64,000 nt of DNA from Sphingobacterium phlebotomi (GCF_008180195.1 NZ_VTAV01000002.1:372001-436000); one strand, 5' to 3'. Counted from the stretch's first letter, positions 23,946 to 33,785 are shown. Notes: a model not told the origin generated them from the sequence alone. Numbers and translations are program-made.

Positions 23946-25760
23946 ATGATGGATTTAAAGAATTTTTTGTTAGTTGCTATTACGATAGCATGTTATTCGA
24001 TTGTCCGAGGACAGCATATTCTTACCTCCACGCAGGAAGTACTGGATAAGGTAGAACAATTGCAGTTACAAAATAGATCACAGGAAATTCCTGTAATTTT
24101 GGGAGACGCTATACAGTCAACCCAATCTGCGGATGATCTTACTTATTTGTATGCGTATAAAAGTAGCTACTACGTTTCTCAGGACAGTCTTTTAATGGGT
24201 AAGAAGTTTTTGGATCTGAGTCTTGAAAATGCAGGTAAATCAAAAAAAGGCACATCGAAAGCCATTGCTTATAGAGCTAAAGCGTTTTTTAATAATAGGC
24301 TGAATTTACCTGATTCCGTAATACAAAACGCACTAACGGGGTTAAAATATGTGGAAAGTAACCCAGATGATCCTGTCACAAAATATGGTCTTAATTATTT
24401 GCTTTACGGCGCCTATAGCAAATGGGATGATGGAGAAAAGATGGAGAAGTACATCCGGGCGAGTGCGAAGTATGCACTTGAGGCTGGAAATGTAAGTCTT
24501 CAGGCAAATGCTGACAATGGTATTTCCAGCATGTATCAGGCTCGTTATCGGAAAACACGGGAGCCACATTTACTAGATAGTTCCTTTGTTTACCTCAGCA
24601 AGTCCTTTGCGCTTCACGAGAAGAATCCCAACAAAGTAAGTGGAAATACCTTTGCGATCACGTGCATTAACCTCGCCAATTATTATCTGGAGTTTTCTAC
24701 CGAAGAAGAAGAAGTAAAAAAACAAAAGGCATTTGAATATTTAGATTATGCGGAGCATAAATTGGAAAAGAAGGAAGCTCTGGATGATATGCTAGTCAAT
24801 ATCCTTGGCATCAAAAGTAGTTTTGCGCAGAAGGATGGAGATTTGAAGAAGGCTGAGCAGTACCTATTAAAAGGTCTGGGCCTGTTGAGAAGTGATAATA
24901 GAAATCATTACAAACTGGAATATGCTGTAAATAAGGATCTAAAAGAGATCGCATTAAAGAACAACGATGTAAGAAAAGCATTGACCTACCAACAAAGGGC
25001 AGAGGATCTGCTAAAGAAGTCTTTTGACGAACAGCAACTTTTCAATGCCCAGAAATTAGAAGTCCAATACGAAACCGAAAAAAAAGATCAGCAGTTAAAA
25101 CTATTGAGTGAAAGAGAGGCATTCCGTAAGAAACAGAATTATCTTTATGGAGGCATTGCGGTAACCCTATTGTTCGGTCTTATCTTTATGTTCGCATCCT
25201 ATCACTTCAAACTAAAGTATGCTATTGAAAGGGAGAAGAAGCTAGCTAAAGAAAAGGAAGATGCGGAACATCAGGCGGCGTTGGAATTAAAAATTGAGAA
25301 AGAGGAGCGAGCTCGCCTAAACGCTGAGCAGGAGCTATCGGACCTAAAACGCCAGCAGTTGGAAAAAGAAGCTTTGGCAAATTCACTGATTATCGAGCAT
25401 AAAAATGACATGCTTAAACAAATCCAAGGGAAGATTCAAGGCGGCGAAGCTGGGGGGATACAGAAACTGTTAAAAGAAGAGATGCTAATGCGCACGGATT
25501 TCGAGGACATCAAAATGCAAATACAGGAACTGCACCCAACGTTCTTTAACCAGTTAAGCGACAGGGCTATTCAGAAACTCACCGCTTTGGACCTGAAATA
25601 TTGTGCTTATATGTATTTACAAATGACGACCAAGCAAATAGCACAGGTACTCCATGTAGAACCCCAGAGTGTCCGGATGTTCAAATATCGACTAAAGCAG
25701 AAATTTGGATTGGGAAAGGATGTTGATCTGGAAATTTTTTTACGAGATCTACACCCCTGA
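23946..25760 (+). CDS. TPR - membrane helix - coiled coil - HTH regulatory protein
   Basis: 604 aa. N-terminal signal/anchor (FLLVAITIACYSIVRG), then a helical TPR region (about 30-385) expected in the periplasm, a membrane helix at about 398-420 (GGIAVTLLFGLIFMFASYHF), a charged coiled coil (about 425-500) and a C-terminal LuxR-like helix-turn-helix (about 545-604; LTALDLKYCAYMYLQMTTKQ then IAQVLHVEPQSVRMFKYRL). This architecture is common in Bacteroidetes and links periplasmic sensing directly to DNA binding or regulation. It ends 11 bp from the convergent AraC gene at the edge of the utilisation locus and may help control it. Confidence 0.85.
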   Translation: MMDLKNFLLVAITIACYSIVRGQHILTSTQEVLDKVEQLQLQNRSQEIPVILGDAIQSTQSADDLTYLYAYKSSYYVSQDSLLMGKKFLDLSLENAGKSKKGTSKAIAYRAKAFFNNRLNLPDSVIQNALTGLKYVESNPDDPVTKYGLNYLLYGAYSKWDDGEKMEKYIRASAKYALEAGNVSLQANADNGISSMYQARYRKTREPHLLDSSFVYLSKSFALHEKNPNKVSGNTFAITCINLANYYLEFSTEEEEVKKQKAFEYLDYAEHKLEKKEALDDMLVNILGIKSSFAQKDGDLKKAEQYLLKGLGLLRSDNRNHYKLEYAVNKDLKEIALKNNDVRKALTYQQRAEDLLKKSFDEQQLFNAQKLEVQYETEKKDQQLKLLSEREAFRKKQNYLYGGIAVTLLFGLIFMFASYHFKLKYAIEREKKLAKEKEDAEHQAALELKIEKEERARLNAEQELSDLKRQQLEKEALANSLIIEHKNDMLKQIQGKIQGGEAGGIQKLLKEEMLMRTDFEDIKMQIQELHPTFFNQLSDRAIQKLTALDLKYCAYMYLQMTTKQIAQVLHVEPQSVRMFKYRLKQKFGLGKDVDLEIFLRDLHP

Positions 25761-25771
25761 ATTTATGATAG

Positions 25772-26626
25772 CTAGACAAGCCCTTTCCTATATTCTGTTG
25801 GGGTTGTATCTTTAAAATTTTTAAAATGTCTATAGAAATTAGAGGTGTTTTCAAAGCCACTTTCTATGGCAATATGTTGCATGGTCAGATCAGAATCAAT
25901 AATAAGCCTACAAGCGTGGTTTAGCCGAACCTCGGTTAAGAAATCAAAATAAGATTTGTTGGTAATCATCTTGAAATATCGACAGAAAGATGTGGTGCTT
26001 AAATTGCATAGCGTTGCTACATCTTCGATGGCGATTTTCTCTTTGAAATTTTTTAAGGTATGGGAGAATACTTTGTCCATCCGACTCTCGTCGATCTTAT
26101 TCAGTTTGCTATATGCAAAGCTGTTGGAGAGGGTATCATATTCCTCACTGGTAGCGAGTATACGGAATATCGCGAATAGATAAATCAGTTTTTCCAGACC
26201 GTTTGTATGCTGCATAGCTGCCATTAATTCCTTGATTCGCTCTTTCGTGTCCCCGTGGATGATCAGTCCATTTTTCGATAGCTGTAACAATTTTAATATT
26301 TCCTGCGTCTCCGAAACGGTCAAAAACTCTTTACCAAAACATTCCGGATGGAAATGTAGCACGAGCGCTTCCACATGGTTTTTTTCTTGTTTTATTTCAT
26401 TGCATTTCCAAGTGTGCGGGAGATTAGAACCTAGTAAGACCATATCATCTTCGCGAAAATGGTCGATATGATCGCCAATAAATCGTACACCTTCCCCTTT
26501 GATAAGATAATGTAATTCTATCTCGGGATGGTAATGCCATATCGTGCCGAAATGGGGTAATATATCATGCCTTATGCTAAAGGCATTGTTGAATGCTTTT
26601 GGAACTTGGTGAAACTTCGCCTTCAT
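25772..26626 (-). CDS. Cupin-AraC family transcriptional regulator
   Basis: 284 aa. The N-terminal cupin has the metal/sugar-site pattern WHYHPEIELHYLIKGEG (about residues 30-46) and NLPHTWKC (about 70). The C-terminal AraC domain has both HTHs: IEDVATLCNLSTTSFCRYFK and the second with MQHIAIESGFENTSNFYRHFK. Such proteins usually sense the sugar degraded by the adjacent operon. It diverges from the isomerase gene with a 145-bp shared regulatory region, making it the obvious candidate regulator of the 26.8-48.2 kb locus. ATG at 26626 chosen over an adjacent GTG. Confidence 0.9.
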   Translation of the reverse strand: MKAKFHQVPKAFNNAFSIRHDILPHFGTIWHYHPEIELHYLIKGEGVRFIGDHIDHFREDDMVLLGSNLPHTWKCNEIKQEKNHVEALVLHFHPECFGKEFLTVSETQEILKLLQLSKNGLIIHGDTKERIKELMAAMQHTNGLEKLIYLFAIFRILATSEEYDTLSNSFAYSKLNKIDESRMDKVFSHTLKNFKEKIAIEDVATLCNLSTTSFCRYFKMITNKSYFDFLTEVRLNHACRLIIDSDLTMQHIAIESGFENTSNFYRHFKNFKDTTPTEYRKGLV

Positions 26627-26717
26627 CACATTATTTATAATGGTGTCATCTAATTTAGCTAAAGTATGCTTTTTCTACAAAAATGTGATAAAATGTTGGA
26701 CACTTTGGAAAAATTAT

Positions 26718-26751
26718 GCCATGAAATGGCTAGTTTTCCAATGCATCTTTG
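26718..26751 (+). promoter_or_regulatory. Regulatory region of the utilisation locus
   Basis: Within the 145 bp between the divergent araC-like and isomerase genes: a dyad GCCAT-GAA-ATGGC at 26718-26730 and a near-consensus -7 box CATCTTTG at 26744-26751 (one mismatch to TAnnTTTG). The dyad sits where an activator would contact RNA polymerase. Assigning it to the AraC protein is inference. Confidence 0.4.
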
Positions 26752-26771
26752 TAATACCAAATATAAATCAC

Positions 26772-28379
26772 ATGACGACAACAAATAATAATCAAGCTTA
26801 TTTAGTGTGTAGCGGAGACTTAAGACCTTCAGCGAATATCAAGTGTTGGCCGATGCAACAGCAAATGGAAGAAAAGCTCCATGACGCCTTGCAGAAGCTA
26901 GGCTGGACGATCAAACGAGCGCATACATACGATGAAGAAAAAGGACATGGTTTTATTGACTATCAACATGTGGGGATTAAAATCTTTAGAGAAATTGACA
27001 AAAAAGCCCCACTTATTGTTGCTGAAAGTGTATGGCAGTATAGCCATCATGTTTTGGCGGGACTAATTGCCCATGAAGGGCCCATTCTGATTGTAACCAA
27101 TTGGGATGGTACCTATCCTGGATTAGTCGGTGCATTGAACCTGACGGGATCGCTTACGAAAGCCAATGTACCATATAGTTTTCTCTGGAGTAAGGATTTC
27201 ACGGACGATTTTTTTATCAACAAACTTCAGGACTGGTTGAACACAGGTACAGTGATTCATGATTATACGCACGTACAGGCTTTTGAGACGACATCGATGA
27301 CGGCAGCAGATCGTGAATTGGCTGCGGGATTCGCCGCAAAATTACAACATGACCAAGTGGTTATGGGCGTCTTTGACGAAGGTTGTATGGGTATGTTCAA
27401 TGCCATTGTGCCCGATGCGCTAATCCATCAATTAGGCATCTTCAAGGAACGACTTAGCCAGTCGACCTTATACGCGAAGATGTTGACCGTCTCGGATGAA
27501 GAGGCGCACGCTGTTCTGGATTGGCTGTTGAAAAAAGGAATGAAATTCGATTGGGGGACAGATCCAGTTAACGAATTGACTAAAGAGCAGACATTGGAAC
27601 AGTGTAAAATGTACATTGCGGCCCTTCGTTTGGCGGATGAATTTGGATGTGATACCATCGGTATACAATACCAACAGGGCCTGAAGGACTTAGTGGCGGC
27701 GAGTGATTTGGTGGAAGGTCTGTTAAACAATACAGAACGACCTCCTGTTTATGGTGAGAAAGGGAAAGAATTATATCCGGGCGAGGCTTTACCACATTTC
27801 AATGAAGTAGATGAATGTGCGGGTATCGACGGATATGTTACTTATCACCTTTGGAAACAGTTAGGGTTGAACGGTGATAATACTTTGCATGACTTACGCT
27901 ACGGCGAAAATTTTGTTGTAGACGGAAAAGAGGAGTTTGTCTGGGTCTTCTTGATATCCGGGGCGGTGCCTGCTTCCCATTTTGTTGATGGGTATGCCAA
28001 TGCGAGCAGCATGCGCCAACCACCTATGTTCTTCAAAAAAGGAGGAGGAACCCTTCGTGGTGTCAGTCGTCCGGGCAAAATAGTGTGGAGCAGAATATAT
28101 ATGGAGCAAGATGAATTGTGGTGTGATATAGGTACCGGACGAGCCGTGGAGTTACCGAAAGAGGAAACAGAAAGACGATGGGCACTCACAGATCCGCAAT
28201 GGCCGATTATGCACGGTGTGCTGGATGGCGTAAGCAGAGACCAGATGATGGCCAAGCACAAGGCTAATCACATACAGGTGGCTTATGTAGATGGTGATTT
28301 TGATGTGAGAAGAGCGGCAGAAATTAAAGCGGCAGCACTTCAAGCGTTGGGAATTAAGATTAATTTTTGCGGAATATAA
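26772..28379 (+). CDS. L-fucose/D-arabinose isomerase-family protein
   Basis: 535 aa, FucI-type aldose-ketose isomerase, somewhat shorter than E. coli FucI (591 aa). Conserved blocks: WQYSHHVLAGLIAHEGPILIV region (about residue 85), the acidic block VFDEGCMGMFN (about 200), GIQYQQGLKDL (about 297) and the C-terminal KHKANHIQVAY (about 495) with the metal-ligand His. FucI enzymes use Mn2+ and interconvert L-fucose/L-fuculose and D-arabinose/D-ribulose. The neighbouring gene is a ribulokinase, not a fuculokinase, which favours a pentose substrate. The ATG at 26772 gives MTTTNN; an in-frame upstream extension is Cys/Phe-rich and rejected. Confidence 0.85.
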   Translation: MTTTNNNQAYLVCSGDLRPSANIKCWPMQQQMEEKLHDALQKLGWTIKRAHTYDEEKGHGFIDYQHVGIKIFREIDKKAPLIVAESVWQYSHHVLAGLIAHEGPILIVTNWDGTYPGLVGALNLTGSLTKANVPYSFLWSKDFTDDFFINKLQDWLNTGTVIHDYTHVQAFETTSMTAADRELAAGFAAKLQHDQVVMGVFDEGCMGMFNAIVPDALIHQLGIFKERLSQSTLYAKMLTVSDEEAHAVLDWLLKKGMKFDWGTDPVNELTKEQTLEQCKMYIAALRLADEFGCDTIGIQYQQGLKDLVAASDLVEGLLNNTERPPVYGEKGKELYPGEALPHFNEVDECAGIDGYVTYHLWKQLGLNGDNTLHDLRYGENFVVDGKEEFVWVFLISGAVPASHFVDGYANASSMRQPPMFFKKGGGTLRGVSRPGKIVWSRIYMEQDELWCDIGTGRAVELPKEETERRWALTDPQWPIMHGVLDGVSRDQMMAKHKANHIQVAYVDGDFDVRRAAEIKAAALQALGIKINFCGI

Positions 28380-28391
28380 AGTAACGGATAG

Positions 28392-30038
28392 ATGCAGGAT
28401 AAACTCGTTATAGGGATGGACTTCGGGACAGATTCTGTCAGAGGACTGTTGGTTAACCTTATTCAAAACACGGTTATTGCAAAAGCAGTATCTTACTACA
28501 AGCGCTGGGAGCAAGGTTTGTATTGTGACCCTGCAAAAGACCAATACCGTCAACATCCCTTGGATTATATAGAGGCTATTGACGAAGTTTTTGCAGCGCT
28601 TTTGGCAAATCTTACCGAGGATGATCGTAAACGCATTGTCGCCATCGGTACCAATACCACAGGTTCCACACCGGTCGCCGTAGATAAAAGCGGTAAACCC
28701 TTGTCCTTACTGGAAGAATTTCGAGATAATCCACACGCGATGTTTATCCTGTGGAAAGACCATACTGCGGTGAGGGAAGCGGAGGAAATCAATGCTTTGG
28801 CAAAGAAATGGCCGGTTGACTTTACGGCATACAGTGGAGGAATCTATTCTTCCGAATGGTTTTGGTCAAAAATATTGTACACCAATCGTCATGATAAACA
28901 GGTGCTTGAAGGTGCGTACAGCTGGATGGAACAGTCTGATTGGATTCCAGCCTATTTAGCGGGGACGGACAGCTTGGAGGATGTTAAGCGAAACCGTTGC
29001 GCCGCAGGTCACAAAGCCATGTGGGCAGAAGAACATGGTGGGCTTCCGTCTGCTGAATTTCTTTGCTCTTTAGATCCTACTTTTTATCATCTGGTGAACA
29101 AAATGTATCGGGAGACGTTTACCTCTGACGAGGTGTTAGGGAGCATTTCTCCGTATTTTGTGAACAAGTTTGGATTTTCCGAGGATACCTTAATTGCGGT
29201 AGGAGGAATTGATGCACACCATGGTGCGGTGGGTGCCGGAATTAAACCTGCCACGTTTGTTAAGGTAATCGGTACTTCTACATGCGATATGTATACCTTG
29301 CCCAAACAAGCAGATATTCCTCTAATACAGGGAATCTGCGGTCAAGTGGACGGTTCCATCGTACCCGGTACGGTAGGTTTTGAAGCAGGACAGTCTGCTT
29401 TTGGGGATATATACCAGTGGTTCAAAAAGTTACTATTGGAACCAACAGTATCCGTTTTGGCGGATGCGTTATCAAGAGAACAAAAGAATCTTTTGAACGA
29501 GAAACTGTTGATTTACCTTTCGCAGGCTGCGGAACAATTACGGTTAACCGAAGACGATCTGCTATTTACGGATTATCATAATGGACGACGTACCCCTGAC
29601 GCGGACTTTACGGTGCTTGCTTCCGCCCATGGGTTTAGCATGTCCACAACCGCGGCCCATATCTTCAAAGCATTAGTCGAAGCTACTGCTTTCGGTTCTA
29701 AAGCGATTATGGATCGTTTCAAGGAAAGTAAAGCGCCCATTCAACGGGTTTTGGCTACGGGAGGAGTAGCAACTAAATCCCCATTCGTCATGCAGATACT
29801 GGCCGACGTATTGGATACGCCGATAGATGTAGTTGACAATGATCAAACATGTGCGTTGGGCGCTGTTATTTTTGCTGCGGTAGCAGCAGGGATCTATCCG
29901 GATGTCGTTGAGGCACAGCAACAACTCGCTGCAGATGTGGCATGTACCTTTTCACCTAAACAAGAACGGGTGATGATCTACGAACAACGATATCGGAAAT
30001 ATCAAGTCTTAACCAAAACCAATCTTTTCGTATCATGA
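28392..30038 (+). CDS. Ribulokinase (AraB-type FGGY kinase)
   Basis: 548 aa, FGGY sugar kinase, AraB branch (length close to the ~565 aa of AraB). Key segments: phosphate loop GMDFGTDSVRGLLV (residues 9-22), LWKDHTAVREAEEIN (about 117), FGDIYQWFKKLL (about 338) and the nucleotide loop ATGGVATKSPFVMQILADVL (about 456-475). AraB accepts several 2-ketopentoses including D-ribulose, giving the 5-phosphate. It follows the isomerase by 12 bp and overlaps the symporter by 4 bp (ATGA), so isomerise-then-phosphorylate is the evident pathway. Confidence 0.9.
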   Translation: MQDKLVIGMDFGTDSVRGLLVNLIQNTVIAKAVSYYKRWEQGLYCDPAKDQYRQHPLDYIEAIDEVFAALLANLTEDDRKRIVAIGTNTTGSTPVAVDKSGKPLSLLEEFRDNPHAMFILWKDHTAVREAEEINALAKKWPVDFTAYSGGIYSSEWFWSKILYTNRHDKQVLEGAYSWMEQSDWIPAYLAGTDSLEDVKRNRCAAGHKAMWAEEHGGLPSAEFLCSLDPTFYHLVNKMYRETFTSDEVLGSISPYFVNKFGFSEDTLIAVGGIDAHHGAVGAGIKPATFVKVIGTSTCDMYTLPKQADIPLIQGICGQVDGSIVPGTVGFEAGQSAFGDIYQWFKKLLLEPTVSVLADALSREQKNLLNEKLLIYLSQAAEQLRLTEDDLLFTDYHNGRRTPDADFTVLASAHGFSMSTTAAHIFKALVEATAFGSKAIMDRFKESKAPIQRVLATGGVATKSPFVMQILADVLDTPIDVVDNDQTCALGAVIFAAVAAGIYPDVVEAQQQLAADVACTFSPKQERVMIYEQRYRKYQVLTKTNLFVS

Positions 30039-31585
30039 CAAACCTACCCATCATAGATTTAGCTGTCATAGCAGTTTATTTGCTGGCAATGGTGCTGGTA
30101 GGGGTCTATTTTTCGAGAAAGAATACGACTTCTGAGGCCTATACAAAGGCTGCGGGAAAGATTCCAGCCTGGGCTATTGGCATTTCGCTATATGCAACAT
30201 TTCTGAGTTCTAATACTTTCCTCGGCGTGCCTGGAAAAGCTTATGGATCTAATTGGAATGCTTTTGTTTTTAGTCTATCTATGCCGATGGCGGCTTTCAT
30301 AGCAGCAAAATATTTTGTGCCGTTTTATCGCAAACATACACAAGTTTCAGCCTATACGAATTTAGAGAATAGGTTTGGCACATGGGCGAGGAGCTACGCT
30401 GTTATATGCTTTCTGCTAACCCAAGTGGCGAGAATGGGCTCTATATTTTTCGGCATATCGCTTACCCTTCAAGCCTTGACAGGGCTGGATATGTCCTTGA
30501 TTATGCTGGTGACGGGCGTGTGTATTATCATCTATACGATTCTGGGTGGATTGGAAGCGGTGATATGGACAGAGGTATTTCAAGGGGTATTATTGACAAT
30601 AGGAGCACTGATTGTGATCGGCACCTTGGTATATGGTATTCCGGGTGGTGTAACTACGATTGTGGATATTGGCCTACGGGACGACAAGTTTAGCTTAGGA
30701 TCATTCTCGCTGACCGATTTTTCCTCTTCTACATTTTGGGTGATTTTGCTATATGGTTTTTTTATGAACCTTACGAATTTCGGGATGGATCAAAACTATG
30801 TGCAACGCTATCATGCTGCACCAAATGCTAAAGAAGCAGCTAAGTCTGTGTGGTTATGTACTTGGCTTTATCTACCGATTTCTTTGTTGTTTTTCATTAT
30901 CGGAACGTGTTTATATGCATATTATGACGTTAATCCGGAATTGTTAACAACGGTTAAAGAGCAGGCAGCGATGGAGAGAATGGGGGTAACAGCCGGGGAT
31001 CTCGCCAACGTGGTGAAGACATTGACGCCGGCAGATTATGGAGATAAAGTATTGCCTCATTATATGGTAAACAACATTCCTGTGGGAATTTTAGGACTAA
31101 TTGTCTCGGCTATTTTAGCTGCGGCCATGAGTACTATTAGTTCGGGGATGAACGCTTCAGCCACCGTTTTTACGGAGGATATCTATAAACGTTATATAAA
31201 TCCGAATATTTCGGACAAAGGTAACCTGCGTCTGCTGTTGATCGGTACCGGTGTATTTGGTGTGATAGGGATGTCTGCCGGAATTGCTATGATCGGTGTG
31301 CGGAGCATATTGGATGTATGGTGGACCCTGTCAGGAATCTTTGCTGGGGGGATGCTCGGGTTATTTCTGCTCGGGATTACCAATAAAAAGGTAGGCAATA
31401 GCGATGCGATGCTAGCAACAGGAGTAGGAATAGCTGTAATTCTATGGATGACATTCTCTTACTTACTCCCGGAGGAGTATGCCTTTCTCAGATATATGCT
31501 TCATGCAAACATGATTATCGTGGTTGGCACGATGGCAATCCTCTTGGTGGGGAATGTCAGCCAGCGGTTAAGGCGTAAAGCGTAA
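30035..31585 (+). CDS. Sodium:solute symporter (SSS family)
   Basis: 516 aa, about 13-14 membrane helices, starting with the family pattern LAVIAVYLLAMVLVGVYFSRKNTT. The Na+-site helix SLYATFLSSNTFLGVPGKAY (about 48-67) and the mid-protein SAILAAAMSTISSGMNASAT (about 355-374) are characteristic. SSS members carry sugars, sialic acids (SiaT), amino acids and myo-inositol. Its place between a kinase and a lyase suggests it imports the released monosaccharide. Translationally coupled to the kinase through ATGA. Confidence 0.9.
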   Translation: MTNLPIIDLAVIAVYLLAMVLVGVYFSRKNTTSEAYTKAAGKIPAWAIGISLYATFLSSNTFLGVPGKAYGSNWNAFVFSLSMPMAAFIAAKYFVPFYRKHTQVSAYTNLENRFGTWARSYAVICFLLTQVARMGSIFFGISLTLQALTGLDMSLIMLVTGVCIIIYTILGGLEAVIWTEVFQGVLLTIGALIVIGTLVYGIPGGVTTIVDIGLRDDKFSLGSFSLTDFSSSTFWVILLYGFFMNLTNFGMDQNYVQRYHAAPNAKEAAKSVWLCTWLYLPISLLFFIIGTCLYAYYDVNPELLTTVKEQAAMERMGVTAGDLANVVKTLTPADYGDKVLPHYMVNNIPVGILGLIVSAILAAAMSTISSGMNASATVFTEDIYKRYINPNISDKGNLRLLLIGTGVFGVIGMSAGIAMIGVRSILDVWWTLSGIFAGGMLGLFLLGITNKKVGNSDAMLATGVGIAVILWMTFSYLLPEEYAFLRYMLHANMIIVVGTMAILLVGNVSQRLRRKA

Positions 31586-31621
31586 TGAATGAAAGTAAAA
31601 AAACAGATTAATATTTTAAGA

Positions 31622-32554
31622 ATGAATAACAGCAAAAAATTTGTACCGGTGATGTTGATGCCGTTTAAAGAAGATTTATCTATTGATTATGATGCATTGG
31701 GTCAGTTAATTGATTTTTATTTGGAGAGTGGAGCAGGAGGCCTGTTTGCCAACTGTCTGTCCAGCGAAATGTACCAACTATCGGTAGCAGAAATGGTGGA
31801 TTCCGTGGGTTATATTGTGCAGCGTGTCAATGGACGTGTTCCTATCGTGGCAACGGGTTCTTTCGGCGAAACCATAGTGGAACAGGCAGAAAATGTGAAG
31901 AAAATATATGAAACAGGTGTTTCTGCGATTATTTTAATATCTGGTCTATTGGCGAAAGAGGAAGATTCGGAAGAGGTGTTTAGAAAAAATGTCTACGAAT
32001 TACTAAATTTAACAGGAGATATTCCGGTCGGGTTTTACGAATGCCCCGTACCTTACAAGCGTATTATATCGCCTGAATTGTTAGGGGAATTGGTCAACAC
32101 AGGACGTGTTAAATATCATAAAGATACCTGTTTGGATATCGTCAATGTACGTCAGAAAATCGCCAATACCCAAACGGAACCCGCTTTTGGACTATACGAT
32201 GCCTATATGGTACATGCTGTGGAATCGCTAAAAGCTGGATCTGCAGGCTTATCCTGTATTCAAGGGAACTATTTCCCCGAGCTTGTGGTATGGCTATGCG
32301 ACAACTACGCGAATACGGAAAGACAAGCTGAGGTAGCCAAAGTACAAGAATTTTTCGCAACGAATATGGATGTTATGCATGACACCTATCCGGCTAGCGC
32401 AAAATATATCCTGGGACAACGGGGGCTGGATATAGGATTGTCTTGTAGAAACGGAAGTGTACTGCCGGATAGTGCTATACGCACGCAGCTTGATCAGCTA
32501 TTGGTAAGTTATGAATCGTTAGCCCAAGAAATCAATATTCTCCGGATGACATAA
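31622..32554 (+). CDS. DapA/NanA-superfamily lyase with altered substrate motif
   Basis: 310 aa, class I (Schiff-base) aldolase fold of the DHDPS/N-acetylneuraminate lyase superfamily. The catalytic Tyr is in VGFYECPVPY (about residue 138) and the Schiff-base Lys in VKYHKDTCLD (about 165), aligned to the IKDxxGD motif. The usual GxxGE carboxylate-binding motif near residue 45 reads NCLSSEM instead, which argues against true DHDPS or NanA and for a different alpha-keto acid. Reaction expected: a 2-keto-3-deoxy acid to pyruvate plus an aldehyde, or the reverse. Start ATG 31622 is preferred; an ATG 33 bp upstream is possible. Confidence 0.85.
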   Translation: MNNSKKFVPVMLMPFKEDLSIDYDALGQLIDFYLESGAGGLFANCLSSEMYQLSVAEMVDSVGYIVQRVNGRVPIVATGSFGETIVEQAENVKKIYETGVSAIILISGLLAKEEDSEEVFRKNVYELLNLTGDIPVGFYECPVPYKRIISPELLGELVNTGRVKYHKDTCLDIVNVRQKIANTQTEPAFGLYDAYMVHAVESLKAGSAGLSCIQGNYFPELVVWLCDNYANTERQAEVAKVQEFFATNMDVMHDTYPASAKYILGQRGLDIGLSCRNGSVLPDSAIRTQLDQLLVSYESLAQEINILRMT

Positions 32555-32584
32555 ATAGTTTTATTGTACAATTATAAACACAAT

Positions 32585-33766
32585 ATGATGAGAACACTGA
32601 ATTTATCACTGCTATTGTTGCTGTGTACCGTAACGTATTCGATGGCACAAAAATTTGCACATGTACCTGGCACGGTTGTCTGTTATCAGCCGGCCAGTAC
32701 ACAGAAATACATCGGCTCACCAAGCTTAGCTATATTGCCGAATGGTGATTATGTAGCCTCCCATGATTTTTTTGGTCCACAGAGTTCCGAATGGCAACAG
32801 GCTGTAACGACGATCTATCGATCGGGCAATAAGGGAAAGTCCTGGAAAAAAATAAGTACGGTAAACGGTGCCTTTTGGAGTTCGCTGTTTGTGCACAAAG
32901 GAGATTTATATCTTTTAGGCCCTGACCGACATCACGGTACCGTATTAATCCGTAAGTCCACCAATGGAGGTAAGACTTGGACCCAACCAACCAATAAACA
33001 AAATGGCGTTATCCTAACCGGGGAATTTCATGGGGCGCCTATGCCGGTTGTCGAACATAATGGTCGGTTGTGGCGGCCCATGGAAACAGCTCACGGGCCG
33101 GAGTTGGTATGGGGCAAGCGCTATGGTGCTATGGTTATGTCTGCTCCTGTGGATGCAGATTTGATGGATGCTAAATCATGGCAGACGAGTAGCGTCTTAT
33201 TATATGACTCGACTTACCTGAATGGCAATTTTACAGGCTGGCTGGAAGGTAATTTTGTCGTCGGAAAAGATGGACAGCTGTGGAACATCCTCCGTGTGGA
33301 CGACAAGACGACACATGACGAAAAAGCAGCGATGGTCAACATTTCCAACGATGGAAAAAAATTGTCTTTCGACCCTAAAACAGGCTTTATTCCGTTTGAT
33401 GGAGGGAGTAAGAAATTCGTCATCAAATATGATCCGGAATCGGATTACTATTACACGTTGGTCAATCCCATTCCAGAAAAATTTCGCGAACAACATCCCA
33501 AGAGAAACCCGTCGAGTTTCCGGAATGTACTTACCCTGCGGAAATCTAAAGATCTAATACATTGGGAAGATGTGCAAGTAATTTTAGAACACGAAGATGT
33601 GCTAAAACATGGGTTTCAATATGTCGATTGGTTATTTGACGGAAATGACATGATTGTTCTCTGCAGAACAGCCTATAACGACGGCAACGACGATGCGAAG
33701 AACAACCACGACGCAAATTTTTTAACCTTTCACCGAATGGAAGATTTTCGGTCGCTGGGGAAATAA
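32585..33766 (+). CDS. Secreted sialidase-like beta-propeller protein (BNR repeats), copy 1
   Basis: 393 aa with a signal peptide (LNLSLLLLLCTVTYSMAQ). The propeller shows Asp-box-like turns YRSGNKGKSW and RKSTNGGKTW. Conserved blocks shared with the two later paralogues are GSPSLAILPNGDYVASHD (about residue 45), FHGAPMPVVEHNGRLWRPME (about 150), WLEGNFVV (about 220), HGFQYVDWLFDGND (about 345) and HDANFLTFHRMEDF at the end. The FRIP arginine of classical GH33 sialidases is absent. It may be a glycosidase or lyase of an uncharacterised family acting on an acidic sugar. It stands directly after the lyase gene. Confidence 0.8.
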   Translation: MMRTLNLSLLLLLCTVTYSMAQKFAHVPGTVVCYQPASTQKYIGSPSLAILPNGDYVASHDFFGPQSSEWQQAVTTIYRSGNKGKSWKKISTVNGAFWSSLFVHKGDLYLLGPDRHHGTVLIRKSTNGGKTWTQPTNKQNGVILTGEFHGAPMPVVEHNGRLWRPMETAHGPELVWGKRYGAMVMSAPVDADLMDAKSWQTSSVLLYDSTYLNGNFTGWLEGNFVVGKDGQLWNILRVDDKTTHDEKAAMVNISNDGKKLSFDPKTGFIPFDGGSKKFVIKYDPESDYYYTLVNPIPEKFREQHPKRNPSSFRNVLTLRKSKDLIHWEDVQVILEHEDVLKHGFQYVDWLFDGNDMIVLCRTAYNDGNDDAKNNHDANFLTFHRMEDFRSLGK

Positions 33767-33785
33767 TTTATAAAAGCTATACCAA

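Noticed and set aside
26772..32554. Reading the catabolic genes as a sialic-acid (Neu5Ac) pathway
   Set aside because: ManNAc epimerase/kinase and GlcNAc-6-phosphate deacetylase/deaminase genes are absent, and the lyase lacks the GxTGE motif of NanA. A pentose isomerase and ribulokinase would have no role.
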